Positions 11,737 through 22,600 of a stretch of 64,000 bases of DNA are shown one piece after another. Source of the DNA: Pictodentalium vernedei. Taxonomy: Eukaryota; Mollusca; Scaphopoda; Dentaliida; Dentaliidae. The notes below the pieces were generated by a model. It was given only the letters and a program-made list of their open reading frames with translations, searched no databases and was not told the DNA's origin. The translations under genes and the position numbers were made by a program. Numbering within the stretch: the stretch's first letter is position 1; each line of letters opens with the position of its first letter. The stretch is taken from NCBI GenBank assembly GCA_031216915.1, contig CM062294.1, forward strand, positions 26,722,985 through 26,786,984. Reading direction: 5' to 3'.

Positions 11737-11973
11737 CAGTACGTGGAGAGTGGATTGTAACTAAATCACCCAAGCTGTAACTTTCAACTTTTGTACATAT
11801 CGACAAAAATCACAAGCAATGTTTCAGCCAATGGACCTCCGGGTTTATCCCGGAGGTCCATTGGCTGAAACTTTGCTGGTGCTGGTTATGCTTTGCAATA
11901 AATTTGCAATTATTCCTCGGGTGGAATTTCCACTCTGCGGGTGATTTAGTGATAATACACTCTTCACGTACTG
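11737..11973. mobile_element. TA-flanked MITE (CAGTACGTGGAGAG family)
   Basis: Terminal inverted repeats (CAGTACGTGGAGAGTG and CACTCTTCACGTACTG) are flanked by TA at 11735-11736 and 11974-11975. Subterminal 'aaatcaccc' is present on each side. The centre is the 'ccaatggacctccgggt' hairpin. Relatives lie at 27966-28212 and 54417-54668. The central hairpin is shared with the otherwise different CAGTTAAAAC MITEs. Confidence 0.85.
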
Positions 11974-11999
11974 TACAATCTTTAAAGTCTCCCATTGAT

Positions 12000-13857
12000 G
12001 ATTTGACTGTCCTTTGACGAGACTGTTAATTCCGATTGCCCGCATCCAAAGGAGTCGCGATGACGCTGTGTAGTAAGGTGCACTATACACCCATACTACA
12101 CTTACCTTCCAATGGAGTCGCGATGGCGCTGTGTAGTAAGGTGCACTATACACCCATACTACACTTACCTTCCAATGGAGTCGCGATGACGCTGTGTAGT
12201 AAGGTGCACTATACACCCATACTACACTTACCTTCCAATGGAGTCGCGATGGCGCTGTGTAGTAAGGTGCACTATACACCCATACTACACTTACCTTCCA
12301 ATGGAGTCGCGATGGCGCTGTGTAGTAAGGTGCACTATACACCCATACTACACTTACCTTCCAATGGAGTCGCGATGGCGCTGTGTAGTAAGGTGCACTA
12401 TAACCCATACTACACTTACCTTCCAATGGAGTCGCGATGGCGCTGTGTAGTAAGGTGCACTATACACCCATACTATACTTACCTTCCAATGGAGTCGCGA
12501 TGACGCTGTGTAGTAAGGTGCACTATACACCCATACTACACTTACCTTCCAATGGAGTCGCGATGGCGCTGTGTAGTAAGGTGCACTATACACCCATACT
12601 ACACTTACCTTCCAATGGAGTCGCGATGGCGCTGTGTAGTAAGGTGCACTATACATCCATACTACACTTACCTTCCAATGGAGTCGCGATGGCGCTGTGT
12701 AGTAAGGTGCACTATACACCCATACTACACTTACCTTCCAATGGAGTCGCGATGGCGCTGTGTAGTAAGGTGCACTATACACCCATACTATACTTACCTT
12801 CCAATGGAGTCGCGATGGCGCTGTGTAGTAAGGTGCACTATACACCCATACTATACTTACCTTCCAATGGAGTCGCGATGACGCTGTGTAGTAAGGTGCA
12901 CTATTCACCCATACTACACTTACCTTCCAATGGAGTCGTGATGGCGCTGTGTAGTAAGGTGCACTATACACCCATACTATACTTACCTTCCAATGGAGTT
13001 GCGATGGCGCTGTGTAGTAAGTTGCACTATACACCCATACTATACTTACCTTCCAATGGAGTCGCGATGACGCTGTGTAGTAAGGTGCACTATACACCCA
13101 TACTACACTTACCTTCCAATGGAGTCGCGATGGCGCTGTGTAGTAAGGTGCACTATACACCCATACTACACTTACCTTCCAGTGGAGTTGCGATGGCGCT
13201 GTGTAGTAAGGTGCACTATACACCCATACTACACTTACCTTCCAATGGGGTCGCGATGGCGCTGTGTAGTAAGGTGCACTATACACCCATACTACACTTA
13301 CCTTCCAATGGAGTCGCGATGGCGCTGTGTAGTAAGGTGCACTATACACCCATACTACACTTACCTTCCAATGGAGACGCGATGGCGCTGTGTAGTAAGG
13401 TGCACTATACACCCATACTACACTTACCTTCCAATGGAGTCGCGATGGCGCTGTGTAGTAAGGTGCACTATACACCCATACTACACTTACCTTCCAATGG
13501 AGTCACGATGGCGCTGTGTAGTAAGGTGCACTATACACCCATACTACACTTACCTTCCAATGGAGTTGCGATGGCGCTGTGTAGTAAGGTGCACTATACA
13601 CCCATACTACACTTACCTTCCAATGGAGTTGCGATGGCGCTGTGTAGTAAGGTGCACTATACACCCATACTACACTCACCTTCAACCACTGATAGCTCTG
13701 GTTATATCTGGTTAGTTAGTTGGATAGTCTGACAATTGCTCGGCACAGCTCGGTGGTTCTCTCCGGGTGCTTCGGCTCTCTCCATCTATAAAACTGTCCT
13801 ATACGACACGCCCCTGTCTGTTGTTAGTGTCGTTAAACTTCAATAAAACAAACAAAC
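12000..13857 (+). mobile_element. SINE body containing an internal minisatellite expansion
   Basis: Left of the array, 'ttccgattgcccgcat' and 'gatgacgctgtgtagtaagg' match the SINE body (for example 'ccgattgcctacatggggg' and 'gatgacgctgtgtactaagg' at 53140-53180). Right of the array, 'ttcaaccac', 'ggttctctccgggtgcttcg' and 'gtgtcgttaaacttcaataaa' match its 3' half and tail in the right order. The tandem array therefore lies inside one SINE copy. The tRNA or 5S head is missing, and a MITE lies immediately upstream. Confidence 0.75.
12051..13680. repeat. Minisatellite, 63-bp unit, about 26 copies
   Basis: The unit contains 'gtcgcgatggcgctgtgtag', 'taaggtgcactatacaccca' and 'tactacacttaccttccaat'. 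Copies are almost identical, with recurrent point variants (gatgacg/gatggcg, ctacac/ctatac) and one 1-bp deletion near 12401. Because 63 is divisible by three and the unit lacks stops in several frames, long open frames appear on both strands (up to 431 codons). They are repeats of a 21-residue unit with no sign of selection, and I do not call them genes. Confidence 0.95.
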
Positions 13858-14195
13858 CACCCCACTGTTTCGTATCAAACCACTCCACTGTTTCGCATCA
13901 AATCTGTAATGTTTTGGTGCTTCTATTCTAGAATATGCTTCCACTAATACATCTGAACTTATCTCGCCCACCGATTAAATCGCAAGTCACGAAACAGGGG
14001 CGGCGGAGCGATTTTCAAAGTGTGTGTGTGTGGGGGGGGGGGGGGGGATCGGGCGATGGATGGTCGTCAGTATGACGGGCCGACCATGATTCGGCCCGTG
14101 ATATGAAAACTTTAATTTCCAGAGTCCTCATGCATCTGAGCAGATATTTTGCGATTTTTCAGGAGATGTATTTGAAAGATTTCACACTTTGAGAG
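13858..14195. other. Unassigned sequence with GT/G tract
   Basis: Two short direct repeats ('ccactgtttcg') lie near 13860-13895 and a GT-then-G tract at 14022-14047. Nothing else is recognised. Confidence 0.4.
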
Positions 14196-14297
14196 CCGTT
14201 AAAAACGTCGGTAAAACATACAGGTGAGGTCTATTTATCGTAACGACCAAAGCTGATAAATAGACCTCACCTGTATGCTTTACCAGACCTTAACAGC
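14196..14297. repeat. Hairpin, about 40-bp arms
   Basis: 'gtaaaacatacaggtgaggt' followed by 'ctatttatc' pairs with 'gataaatagacctcacctgt' and 'atgctttac'. The loop is about 17 bases. It is flanked by GTTAA/TTAAC, as for the other TTAA-type elements in this window. Confidence 0.7.
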
Positions 14298-14779
14298 AAT
14301 TATAATGTCTGAGGGTGGATTTGGTACTTGTATGTCTGTAAGATTACGATCTATTTCAGTTAACCGACTTTTTAACAGGCTGTATACATTTTAGCGTTTG
14401 CTCCCATTTACTGCAAAAAGTGATCCGAATTCCATCGAAACTGAACCAGTACAAGAGAAAGATAGCTGGCGAAAATATGGGGGAGGCTCTTGATCCGCCC
14501 CTTGTTTCACTAGTCATTGATTGTGTTAAAATATATGCATACAACAAAAAAACATGGCCCGGCAAAAAAGTGGGGGAGGGGCTAAAGCCCCCGAGCCCCC
14601 TCCCCGGATCTGCCGCCCCTGCGAAACAACCCAGCAATCAGTTGCATTGTCAGATTTGCACCGATCCCCATCTCCCAAAACTACAGTGATTTCTATTGAC
14701 TGAGCTAGCGCTGTGAATTACCCATAGGTCAAGAAAGCTCAGGGTTCGTAGGGGCAACGCTCGGTTTATACTGGTGACA

Positions 14780-14941
14780 CTCGTCTGGGAAATCGGAGGA
14801 CCCCATTGCCCGTCTTGTTCCGAAGTGGGCGACTCTTCAACGTGTCTGAGAAATCGGAGAACCACATTGCACATCTTGTTCTGAAGTACTGGAAACTCTT
14901 CAACTCATCTGGGAAATCGGATGATCACATTGCCAGACTTG
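14780..14941. repeat. Degenerate tandem repeat, about 61-bp unit, 2.6 copies
   Basis: The unit 'gtctgggaaatcgga...cattgcccgtcttgttc...ctcttcaac' is seen three times with substitutions (14782, 14842, 14904). No function is evident. Confidence 0.65.
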
Positions 14942-15190
14942 TTGTGATAGATCACTGTTAGATGATTATTGTCGGAGGTGCATGTCAATAACATCCAATA
15001 ACACTGAAAACTAGAATGAATCCCAAAGGTGTTACGGTAGTCGTTTAGTTCGAGTGGTTGGGAACTTAATTGATGTACTGTGGGATCTCTGTTGGGTAGG
15101 CAACATCAGTATCGTGGGGTCATTATCAAAGGGTCGAAATCGAAACATTTTTGTCGTGTAGGAAGACAATTTTTAGGGATAATTTTATTA

Positions 15191-15332
15191 GTTACACAGT
15201 GTGTTGGTGGCCTAATATGGTATATATGGTGTCAGTTAATTCCATATTGGACTCGAGCGAAGTTACACAGTTTGTTGGTGGCCTAATATGGTATATATGG
15301 TGTCAGTTAAATTCATATTGGACGAGAGCGAA
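15191..15332. repeat. Tandem duplication, 71-bp unit, two copies
   Basis: The run starting 'gttacacagtgtgttggtgg' at 15191 recurs at 15262 with few changes, through 'gtcagttaa' and 'tattggac'. A third, inverted remnant ('gaaactgtgtaac') follows near 15345. Confidence 0.85.
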
Positions 15333-15414
15333 TTAGGCCACGAAGAAACTGTGTAACGAATATATATTACCGACTGCTGCATCGATGCACAGAACTAAAA
15401 ACAACAGCGATCAA

Positions 15415-15620
15415 AATTAAATGAGAGAATTCTCACAATGTGTTCACGTGACTTTGCCTTGTTACAATTTATGGGAGAGTAAATTGTAACAAGGCAAATT
15501 CATACATACCAAACAGTTTCATTTCGAAGGTAACATGACACACATCCACAGAATATGAAGCCTTTTAAAGTTGCCTAACCTGCACTTCAGACCAAATATG
15601 GGCTTCCATCACTCAATCTT
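15415..15620. mobile_element. Relative of the TTAA MITE CTGGTAGAGTGC, ends decayed
   Basis: 'ttgttacaatttatgggaga' and 'gtaaattgtaacaaggcaaa' form the centre. The arm 'acacatccacagaatatgaa' and 'atatgggcttccatcact' match the copy at 29722-29963 closely. The termini are not clean. Confidence 0.65.
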
Positions 15621-16270
15621 TCAACTTGAAGCGTTTATCGGCTGCCGCCATTTTGAATAATCAATGAACAAAGGGGAGAATACTCTAGCGGTCAGTCGCA
15701 TATGACTTGCAACTGACGGTTTGTGGTTTTATATGGGGTTTGCATGTGACATTTGTAAACCAATGAAATTCCCAGATACTTGTAGTAAAATATATAATGG
15801 TAAAATACATACTCCAATCGATTATTGTTAAAAAATTGTGAATTATTCAGAATTAACCAGGTTTGTGTTGCTGCTTACTTCCACCAAAACACTTTTCGTT
15901 ACAGGTGGACAATATACCGAAATATGAAACCGATATCAAGAGGATACCGAAAAACTGAACGAACCGAACCCTTCTTTGAATGCGCAAACTGTCCGAATTT
16001 TCACATTTTTTTACACGTGTTACTTACATGTTTTAGAACTTGTTAGGGTTTGATAGCAGTCGAAGGGTTCATTTTCATGAAAGATGGAACTAATTTTTTT
16101 TTCAGTTTTGTTAACCATTAAAGACCTGGAACTTCTCCTGAATCCCCCCCCCCCCCCCCCCCCCCCCCACACACACACAAACGCACTGGACTACAACCTG
16201 TACGTGTACAGTTGCTTACCAGTGATTTCTAGTCGAGTTCTGGCTACCTGTGAAGGCAGCTAAGACTTAA
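15621..16270. other. Unassigned sequence with long C tract
   Basis: A C-run of about 23 bases lies at 16146-16168, followed by CA repeats. No other supported feature. Confidence 0.4.
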
Positions 16271-16660
16271 CTAAAAATCAATGCTCAAGTTATTTATCTA
16301 TTGTCGGTAGGGCCTGCAAATGATAGAATGTTAATGTCAAGTGTTCTGAGATCGCACAAGGCAGAAATAGGCCTTTGATGGTAAGGCGTGTTTAGTTTAA
16401 ACATATTTATTTCCAATAGCATGCGAAAACAAATCGCATTGATATTATATGGATAACACAGAAATGGATTCAGCAAGAAGCAAGCAGCTTATACAAGGCT
16501 CTCTCCATTGAGTAATGATATTGCATTTGGTAATATCAGCAGTACAAGGAGTTTGGTATTTTGCCATTGGTTGGTAAATATATTTTATCATCTGAATTAA
16601 GAGTATTAGAGTAAGAATATAATAATAATAAGGCTTGTTTGGAACAAGTCACAAGACTTA

Positions 16661-16974
16661 CAATTAAAACTATAAGTCCTGTCATGAAATGTGCACTTAT
16701 CTGGGCTTAATTGCTCGTAGAAATTGCGCGCAATCGCCATATCGAATGGCATCCAACGAACGGCAGGTTCTCCTGGTTACTCATAGCAGGCACAGGCAAT
16801 GTTTCTGCCAATGGACCTCCGGGTTACCCGGAGGTCCATTGGCTGAAACATTGCCTGTGCACAGGCCATATGCACAGAATTTGATAGCCTAACTATGGTC
16901 CTAACGCGTAGATTAACGCGCAAATTGACGTGCTATTTGTGCGCATTTCATGACAGGACTTCTAGTTTTAACTG
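16661..16974. mobile_element. TA-flanked MITE, 314 bp, second copy
   Basis: Same family and exact length as 6874-7187, inverted relative to it. TA flanks lie at 16659-16660 and 16975-16976. The ends are CAATTAAAACTATAAGTCCT and AGGACTTCTAGTTTTAACTG. The central hairpin is 'ggacctccgggttacccgga'. The near-identity of the two copies suggests fairly recent spread. Confidence 0.85.
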
Positions 16975-16976
16975 TA

Positions 16977-17178
16977 ACCCAACGTAACGACAAAAAACGG
17001 CCAGCGCTATTCTCAAAAAATGCCAATTAATTTTAATTATTTTTTCTTTTTTTGTCTCAAAATCATAGGTTATGACCCCTCGTTGGAACGAGCTCGTCGA
17101 CCTCGTTGCAACGAGGGGTCATAACCTATGTTTTTGAGACAAAAAAAGAAAACAATTTCCATGTTAGGTGAAGAGTTA
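16977..17178. mobile_element. MITE of the GGAACGAGCTCG family
   Basis: The central palindrome 'gacccctcgttggaacgagc' with its complement is flanked by 'tgtctcaaaatcataggtta' on one side and its inverse on the other. The left end is 'cccaacgtaacg' and the right end 'gttaggtgaagagttaac'. Relatives are at 19698, 34145, 34568, 53663 and 62747. Confidence 0.75.
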
Positions 17179-17288
17179 ACTAAACATTACTGCTCAAGTG
17201 ATTTATCTATTGTCGGTAGGGCCTGTAAATGATAGAATGTTAATGTTCTGAGATCACACAAGGCAAAAAATAGGCCTTTGATGGTTAA

Positions 17289-17506
17289 CACTTTGAACTC
17301 TAAGGGTATCTTCCACGCCAGTTCAATGGCAGCAATTAGAAGAGTCGAGGCACGTTATTTGGGGTAGACCGATCAATATTTTTAACGTGCAGCCCCGAGG
17401 CTGATTTGTCTACCCCCACATTTATGGCTGTTCAAGCCATCTTATTTAATGATATCATGACGTATCATGTTCCAGGCCGGAAAAACGGCCGCCTGGGTTC
17501 AAAAGG
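17289..17506. mobile_element. TTAA-bounded MITE (GTGCAGCCC centre), copy 1
   Basis: Begins next to TTAA at 17285-17288 with 'cactttgaactctaagggta'. The centre is 'acgtgcagccccgaggctg', and the far side carries 'acgtatcatgttccaggccg' and 'gaaaaacggccg'. Further copies are at 36218, 37544, 43171, 43685 and 63053. The right TTAA is degraded here. Confidence 0.7.
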
Positions 17507-17530
17507 ATTGGAACAAGTCACAAAATTACT

Positions 17531-18640
17531 GCGTATATGATTTATGTTGGCAACAGAATCAGAATGTTGAGCTCATTGATCGTGGCATTAGTGGCATTGT
17601 GGTAGAATTATAGAATCCGAATAGGTTCAGAAAAATGTTATCACCCAAAGAAGGAGATGTTCTCATTGTTCTCACCTGCGGCGAAACATAGAAGAGTGTA
17701 GGATGTGTGACAAACCCACAATACTCTTTTCAAACGGGACTTGTTTTCCTCATTTGGAGTTCGAGATATACATATTTGCTCTTGTATGCGATCATGTGCT
17801 TTCTTCAGGGAATAGATTTAATACTCAGACTTATGAAAGTCCCAAGTCTAGTCCACCAAATACCGAATCAGATCTGCGTGTCGACGACTAGTTAATTATA
17901 TGCTTTAGTTTTTTTAACTTTCAGATTATAATCCCATGTCTAAACTCTATTGCATCGTCAAGACAGACCTTCGTTGCTCCAACAGTCTCACCCTCATAAA
18001 CAGCACTCAGCATCACAATGCACGTTTCAGTAAGGAATCGAGGCATCATAGCTTCATAAAATACAAAACTCTGCCTCACGATGTAAGGAAATAAATATTT
18101 TTAAGAACATTTCTTAAAAATTCCATATAGGGCTTGGCAAATAATGGCGGCACCGTGTACTCCCCTAGCCACCTACAGCTGATTAATTGAATTTTGGGCG
18201 GTCTGTGTCGCATAGTTAACACAAAATACATATAACATTTTCTGCTTAGAGGGAAGGATGCCACATTTTAGGGAGCATCTGTATATACATTTTACAACTG
18301 GGAGAACCATGGACACCCATTTGATAATCAACAGTAGTGTAATATTAAAGTACAACTGCACATTGTTTCGTAAGCTTTTCAGACAAGAGACGAACGAAGT
18401 ATCGAAATTCGATTCGATTCGAAATCGTTTCGACGATTCGATTCTAATAGCGCTGATTCGGAAATTTTCGAATCGTCGAAATGTTTTTAAAATCTTACCA
18501 AGGGTCTTCTCCTAAACTCAACTTCTTTCATCAGGTGACTTGGTGATAGAAAAAGAATTCACGGAGATTAACGGAGATTCTGCTTCCGAAACTACTTGGA
18601 ATTTGTTCTGGAATGATCTGGGTCTCTTGGGTTTTTTTGA
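17531..18640. other. Unassigned sequence; hAT-like subterminal repeats near 18395-18485
   Basis: Most of this stretch shows nothing recognisable. At 18395-18485, clustered 'attcgattcgattcg' and 'gaatcgtcgaa' resemble the subterminal repeats of the hAT element at 47657-48240. No termini or target duplication could be defined. Confidence 0.35.
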
Positions 18641-18881
18641 TTAACCCTTTACCTAACATAGCCGCCAAACGGCCAGAAAATTAACTAGAATAAGGCTACC
18701 ACATTCTAAAATATCCCGGAAGTATAAAATAAAACCATACAAATATGGATATCATCAGAACTAGCTCGTCGTACTGGTTCTAATGATATCCATACTTGTA
18801 TGGTTTTATTGAAAAATTTAGAAATTTGTTTCAAAAACTGTTAATTTTTTTTTTTAAATATTGTGTTAAGTAAACTGTTAA
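18641..18881. mobile_element. TTAACCCTTTACCTAAC MITE, variant centre
   Basis: The left end 'ttaaccctttacctaacata' matches the GGAACGAGCTCG family. The centre differs: 'ccatacaaatatggatatca' pairs with its complement around 'gaactagctcgtcg'. The right end is decayed, near a TTAA at 18878. Confidence 0.6.
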
Positions 18882-18964
18882 CCTGCCAAAATAGACGAGT
18901 TGTCGTTGGATAAAATACTTGACTGAATGTTCGCGGTTGTAAATAGGTGCTATATTTAGGTGCT

Positions 18965-19040
18965 ATATCGTCCCCTGAGTTCCAATGTGTTCTATGTGCC
19001 AACTGGCACATAGAACACATTGGAACTCAGGGGACGATAT
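18965..19040. repeat. Perfect hairpin, about 36-bp stem, 4-base loop
   Basis: 'atcgtcccctgagttccaat' and 'gtgttctatgtgcc' pair perfectly with the following strand across the loop AACT. A close relative is at 49658-49725 and a more distant one at 5993-6085. Confidence 0.85.
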
Positions 19041-19064
19041 TTACTGTGAGTTAGATGAATACAT

Positions 19065-19441
19065 TTATTTATTTATTTATATATTGGTGTTTAAGGTCAC
19101 ATACTTATGCACGATGGCTAATCGTGACCGTGAAAGTTTTACGGGTGGAGGAAGCCGGAGTACCCGGAGAGATCCACCGAGCAACGACGAGCAGCTGTCA
19201 GCTCTCCAACATCGTAACTCTGAACTCTGCACCGCAGCACAGGCAGGGTTAGATTGGTTGAAGACATGCGCACCATCGACGTGCAGTACGCCTCAGTACA
19301 CAGCGTCATCGTGCCCCCATGTAGGCAATCGGGGTGAAGTGTCTTGCCCAAGGACACAAAGCGGTTGCCGCAGGTGGGATTCGAACCGAGGATCTCTCGG
19401 CTTGCAGCCTGCACCTCTACCAACTGAGCCACCGCGCCCCC
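19065..19441 (-). mobile_element. Full-length tRNA-headed SINE
   Basis: The minus strand shows the head with A box and B box (GGTTCGAATCC), the complete body and the tail 'gtgaccttaaacaccaata' followed by TAAATAAATAAA. The target duplication AGATGAATACAT is exact (19053-19064 and 19442-19453). The open frames here are SINE sequence read through. Confidence 0.9.
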
Positions 19442-19453
19442 AGATGAATACAT

Positions 19454-19697
19454 CTATGATAACTCTGTGAACATTCTCAGTCTCCGTACTTATAACGATG
19501 ACATTATCAACATCGCTGTCTTTTTCTCTCCTATATTTCCACGAATATCCAACATCATTATTTTTGTATTGTTTACAAACAAGCATCTTTATGGAAGTAC
19601 AACAAGCAGCTTATAAACTACATTTACAGTTCAACTGTTCAACACAGCATTATTGCTGAAACTATAAACAGCATTGTTTACATAGGACACTCGTCTA
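19454..19697. other. Unassigned intergenic sequence
   Basis: Nothing supported. It is ordinary AT-rich sequence between a SINE and a MITE. Confidence 0.4.
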
Positions 19698-22600
19698 TTA
19701 ACCCTTTACCTAACATGAAAAGCAGACGACACTTGCAAAAAAAATTCTTGAATAACTAATTTTTTTCATTTTTTGTCTCAAAAACATAGGTTATGACCCC
19801 TCGTTGGAACGAGCTCGACGAGCTCGTTCCAATGAGGGGTCATAACCTATGTTTTGGAGACAAAAAATGAAAAAATAATGAAAATTAGTTGGCGATTTTT
19901 GAGAATAGCGCTGGCCGGTTTTGGCCGTTACGTTGGGAGTAGTATGTAATGTGGTTTTGGGGCCTAGGTTGGATGATCTCATGGATGATCTCATGTGACG
20001 TCATAATCACGTGACCTAGTGGCGCCATGTTTGGTTGTCATGGTAACCCGCGTGAGCGGCCATGTTGTGACGTCACCTCCATAGTGATGCGTGTTGTTAG
20101 TGCGCATGCGCAGCGCGTGTTGTTAGGGTGATACGAGCTTCCGTCGTCCATTTTGTATACTGGAAGCCGCCATCTTGGTTTCTATGGTAGCACGTGATTG
20201 CTATGTTACCTAAGGCCAACAATAGGACAGGGGTATGTTTTAGGGGTATGTTCGATTGAATCGGAGTAAATCTGATTACCACAAACAACCCGACAATCCC
20301 TCCAAATCACCAAAATCCACCTGAAATCACCGAAATTGACTTTATTTCCCCATTTTATCGGCTTAGTACGTAGTGCTATAGTACTTAGGGGTACAAGGGG
20401 TGCATTCGATTGAACAGGAGTAATGTTCTGGCTTAGAATTCTCCCAGAATCCCTTTTTGGATCCTTATCCCATGACGTTTTTCCCTATTAAGAATGGCAC
20501 GTAGTGCTATAGGACAAATTTACCCAGAATTCTCTGCTTCTATCTATATATGCAGTAGTTTACGTCTATCTGGCCATGTTCCTTTGTTCTAGAGTATACT
20601 CCAGTAGCGTAGAAGAGCCTATTATTTGGAACAGTTTACCTTATTATTGCTATATTTAGCAATTTCTGGTCTATTCTTGTTAGTTCTGCCCCTATTCTAA
20701 GTACTCTTGTTGTTTCATTTATCTAGATCATTTATATAAATTATAATTAACCAATTAGATTGCTTGATTTCCCATAATCTGTATGCAGAGTTATCTCCCT
20801 TCTGTATAATAAAAACCTATATCAATGGCCATATCCCATGAAATCCCATTTTTTGCAAAACACCTGTGGCTATGGAATCCCTTTTTTGTCGTATGAGGCC
20901 ATGAGGGCTATGTAAAAGCCCTCAATGAGTCCTCATTTATTATCCCTCATACCCTCATTGAATTTTGAGGTTATGAGGACCTTGAAAAATCCCTCAATGA
21001 GGTATAATTTACTACGACTCTTATCCTCATTTCAGTATTTAACAGGTATATCCTATGGAATCCTATTTTAGAAAACGCCCATGGAATCCCTTTTTGTCGT
21101 ATGAGGCCATGAGGGCTATGTAAAAGCCCTCAATGAATCCTCATTTATTATCCCTCATAGCCTCATTGAATTTTGAGGTCATGAGGACCATTACAAATCC
21201 CTCAATGAGGCATAATTTACTACGACTCTTAGCCTCATCTCGGTATTTGAGGATACCCATGGCCTGGTATTGTATTATTCGAGGATACCTATCGAGGATA
21301 CCTTTTATAGGATACTTATCTGAGGATACTATATAGGCTGTTCATATCCCTATAGGTCTCTTGCTGGCCCTTAGTACTATTAATCCACCTGATGCTTTAT
21401 GCTACCCTATGACTGGCATAGGTAGTATGCAATGCTAGGCATAGGGGTGTTGTGGGTAGGGGTACTGCCTGGTAGTTTAGAACGGTACTATAGTATGGGC
21501 GGTATATACACTTATAGGCCCCTGTTAGTGCTTGGTACTATTAACCAACCGACTGCTTTGTTTTATTATATGGCTGGTATATGTAGTACGTTATGGTAGA
21601 CCTAGTGATTGTGTGGGGGTGGGGGTAATGCTTGGTAGTTTAGAACGGTAGTATAGCATAGTCTGTACATATCCCTGTAGGTCTCTTGCTGGCCCTTGGT
21701 ACTACTGATCCACCAGATGCTTCATATTATTGAGCGGTATTCAGGGGTCGGGGTCAATGCCTGGTAATACAGAACGGCAGCAGAGTATGGTTGGTATATT
21801 TCCCTATAGGTCCCATTCTAACCGTTCATAGTATTAACCTACCAAATGCTTTGTATCATCCTGTTACTGGTAAGGTGGTACGTAATACCAGTAGTTCCTA
21901 CCTTATTTCGAGTACTCTTGTTATTTCATTTATCTAGATCATTTATATAAATTATAATTAACCAATTAGATTGCTTGATTTCCCATAACCTGTATGCAGA
22001 GTTATCTCCCTTCTGTATAATAAAAACCTATATCAATGGCAATATCCCCGGCACCCCAATTTCGGCACTGAAGAATTCCATTTTTCGGAAATGAGGATAA
22101 GAGTCGTAGTAAATTAAACCTCATTGAGGGATTTTTAATACGACTCTTATCCTCATGAACGGTTAGAATGGGACCTATAGGGAAATATAGCAACCATACT
22201 CTGCTGCCGTTCTGTATTACCAGACATTGACCCCGACCCCTGAATACCGCTCAATAATATGAAGCATCTGGTGGATCAGTAGTACCAAGGGCCAGCAAGA
22301 GACCTACAGGGATATGTACAGACTATGCTATACTACCGTTCTAAACTACCAAGCATTACCCCTACCCCCACACAATCACTAGGTCTACCATAACGTACTA
22401 CATATACCAGCCATATAATAAAACAAAGCAATCGGTTGGTTAATAGTACCAAGCACTAACAGGGGCCTATAAGTGTATATACCGCCCATACTATAGTACC
22501 GTTCCAAACAACCAGGCAGTACCCCTACCCACAATACCCCTATGCCTAGCATTGAATACTACCTATGCCAGTCATAGGATAGCATAAAGCATCAGGTGGA

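Larger units (their letters stand above)
16271..17530. repeat. Segmental tandem duplication, offset about 909 bp
   Basis: 'atttatctattgtcggtagg' and the following 'atgatagaatgttaatgt', 'aataggcctttgatgg' occur at about 16291-16382 and again at about 17200-17285. 'ggaacaagtcacaa' recurs at 16641 and 17511. MITE insertions account for much of the difference between the copies: two lie between the copies (16661, 16977) and one inside the second (17289-17506). Confidence 0.7.

Noticed and set aside
12036..13732. Long open frames (up to 431 codons) on both strands
   Set aside because: They come from a 63-bp tandem unit without stops. Frames occur on both strands and several phases, with no non-repetitive domain.
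14782..14941. C2H2 zinc-finger repeats
   Set aside because: The about 61-bp unit is not a multiple of three, and no Cys/His spacing is visible on either strand.
18965..19040. microRNA precursor
   Set aside because: The stem is perfect over 36 bp with a 4-base loop, and related copies occur elsewhere in the window, which fits a foldback repeat better than a conserved miRNA.
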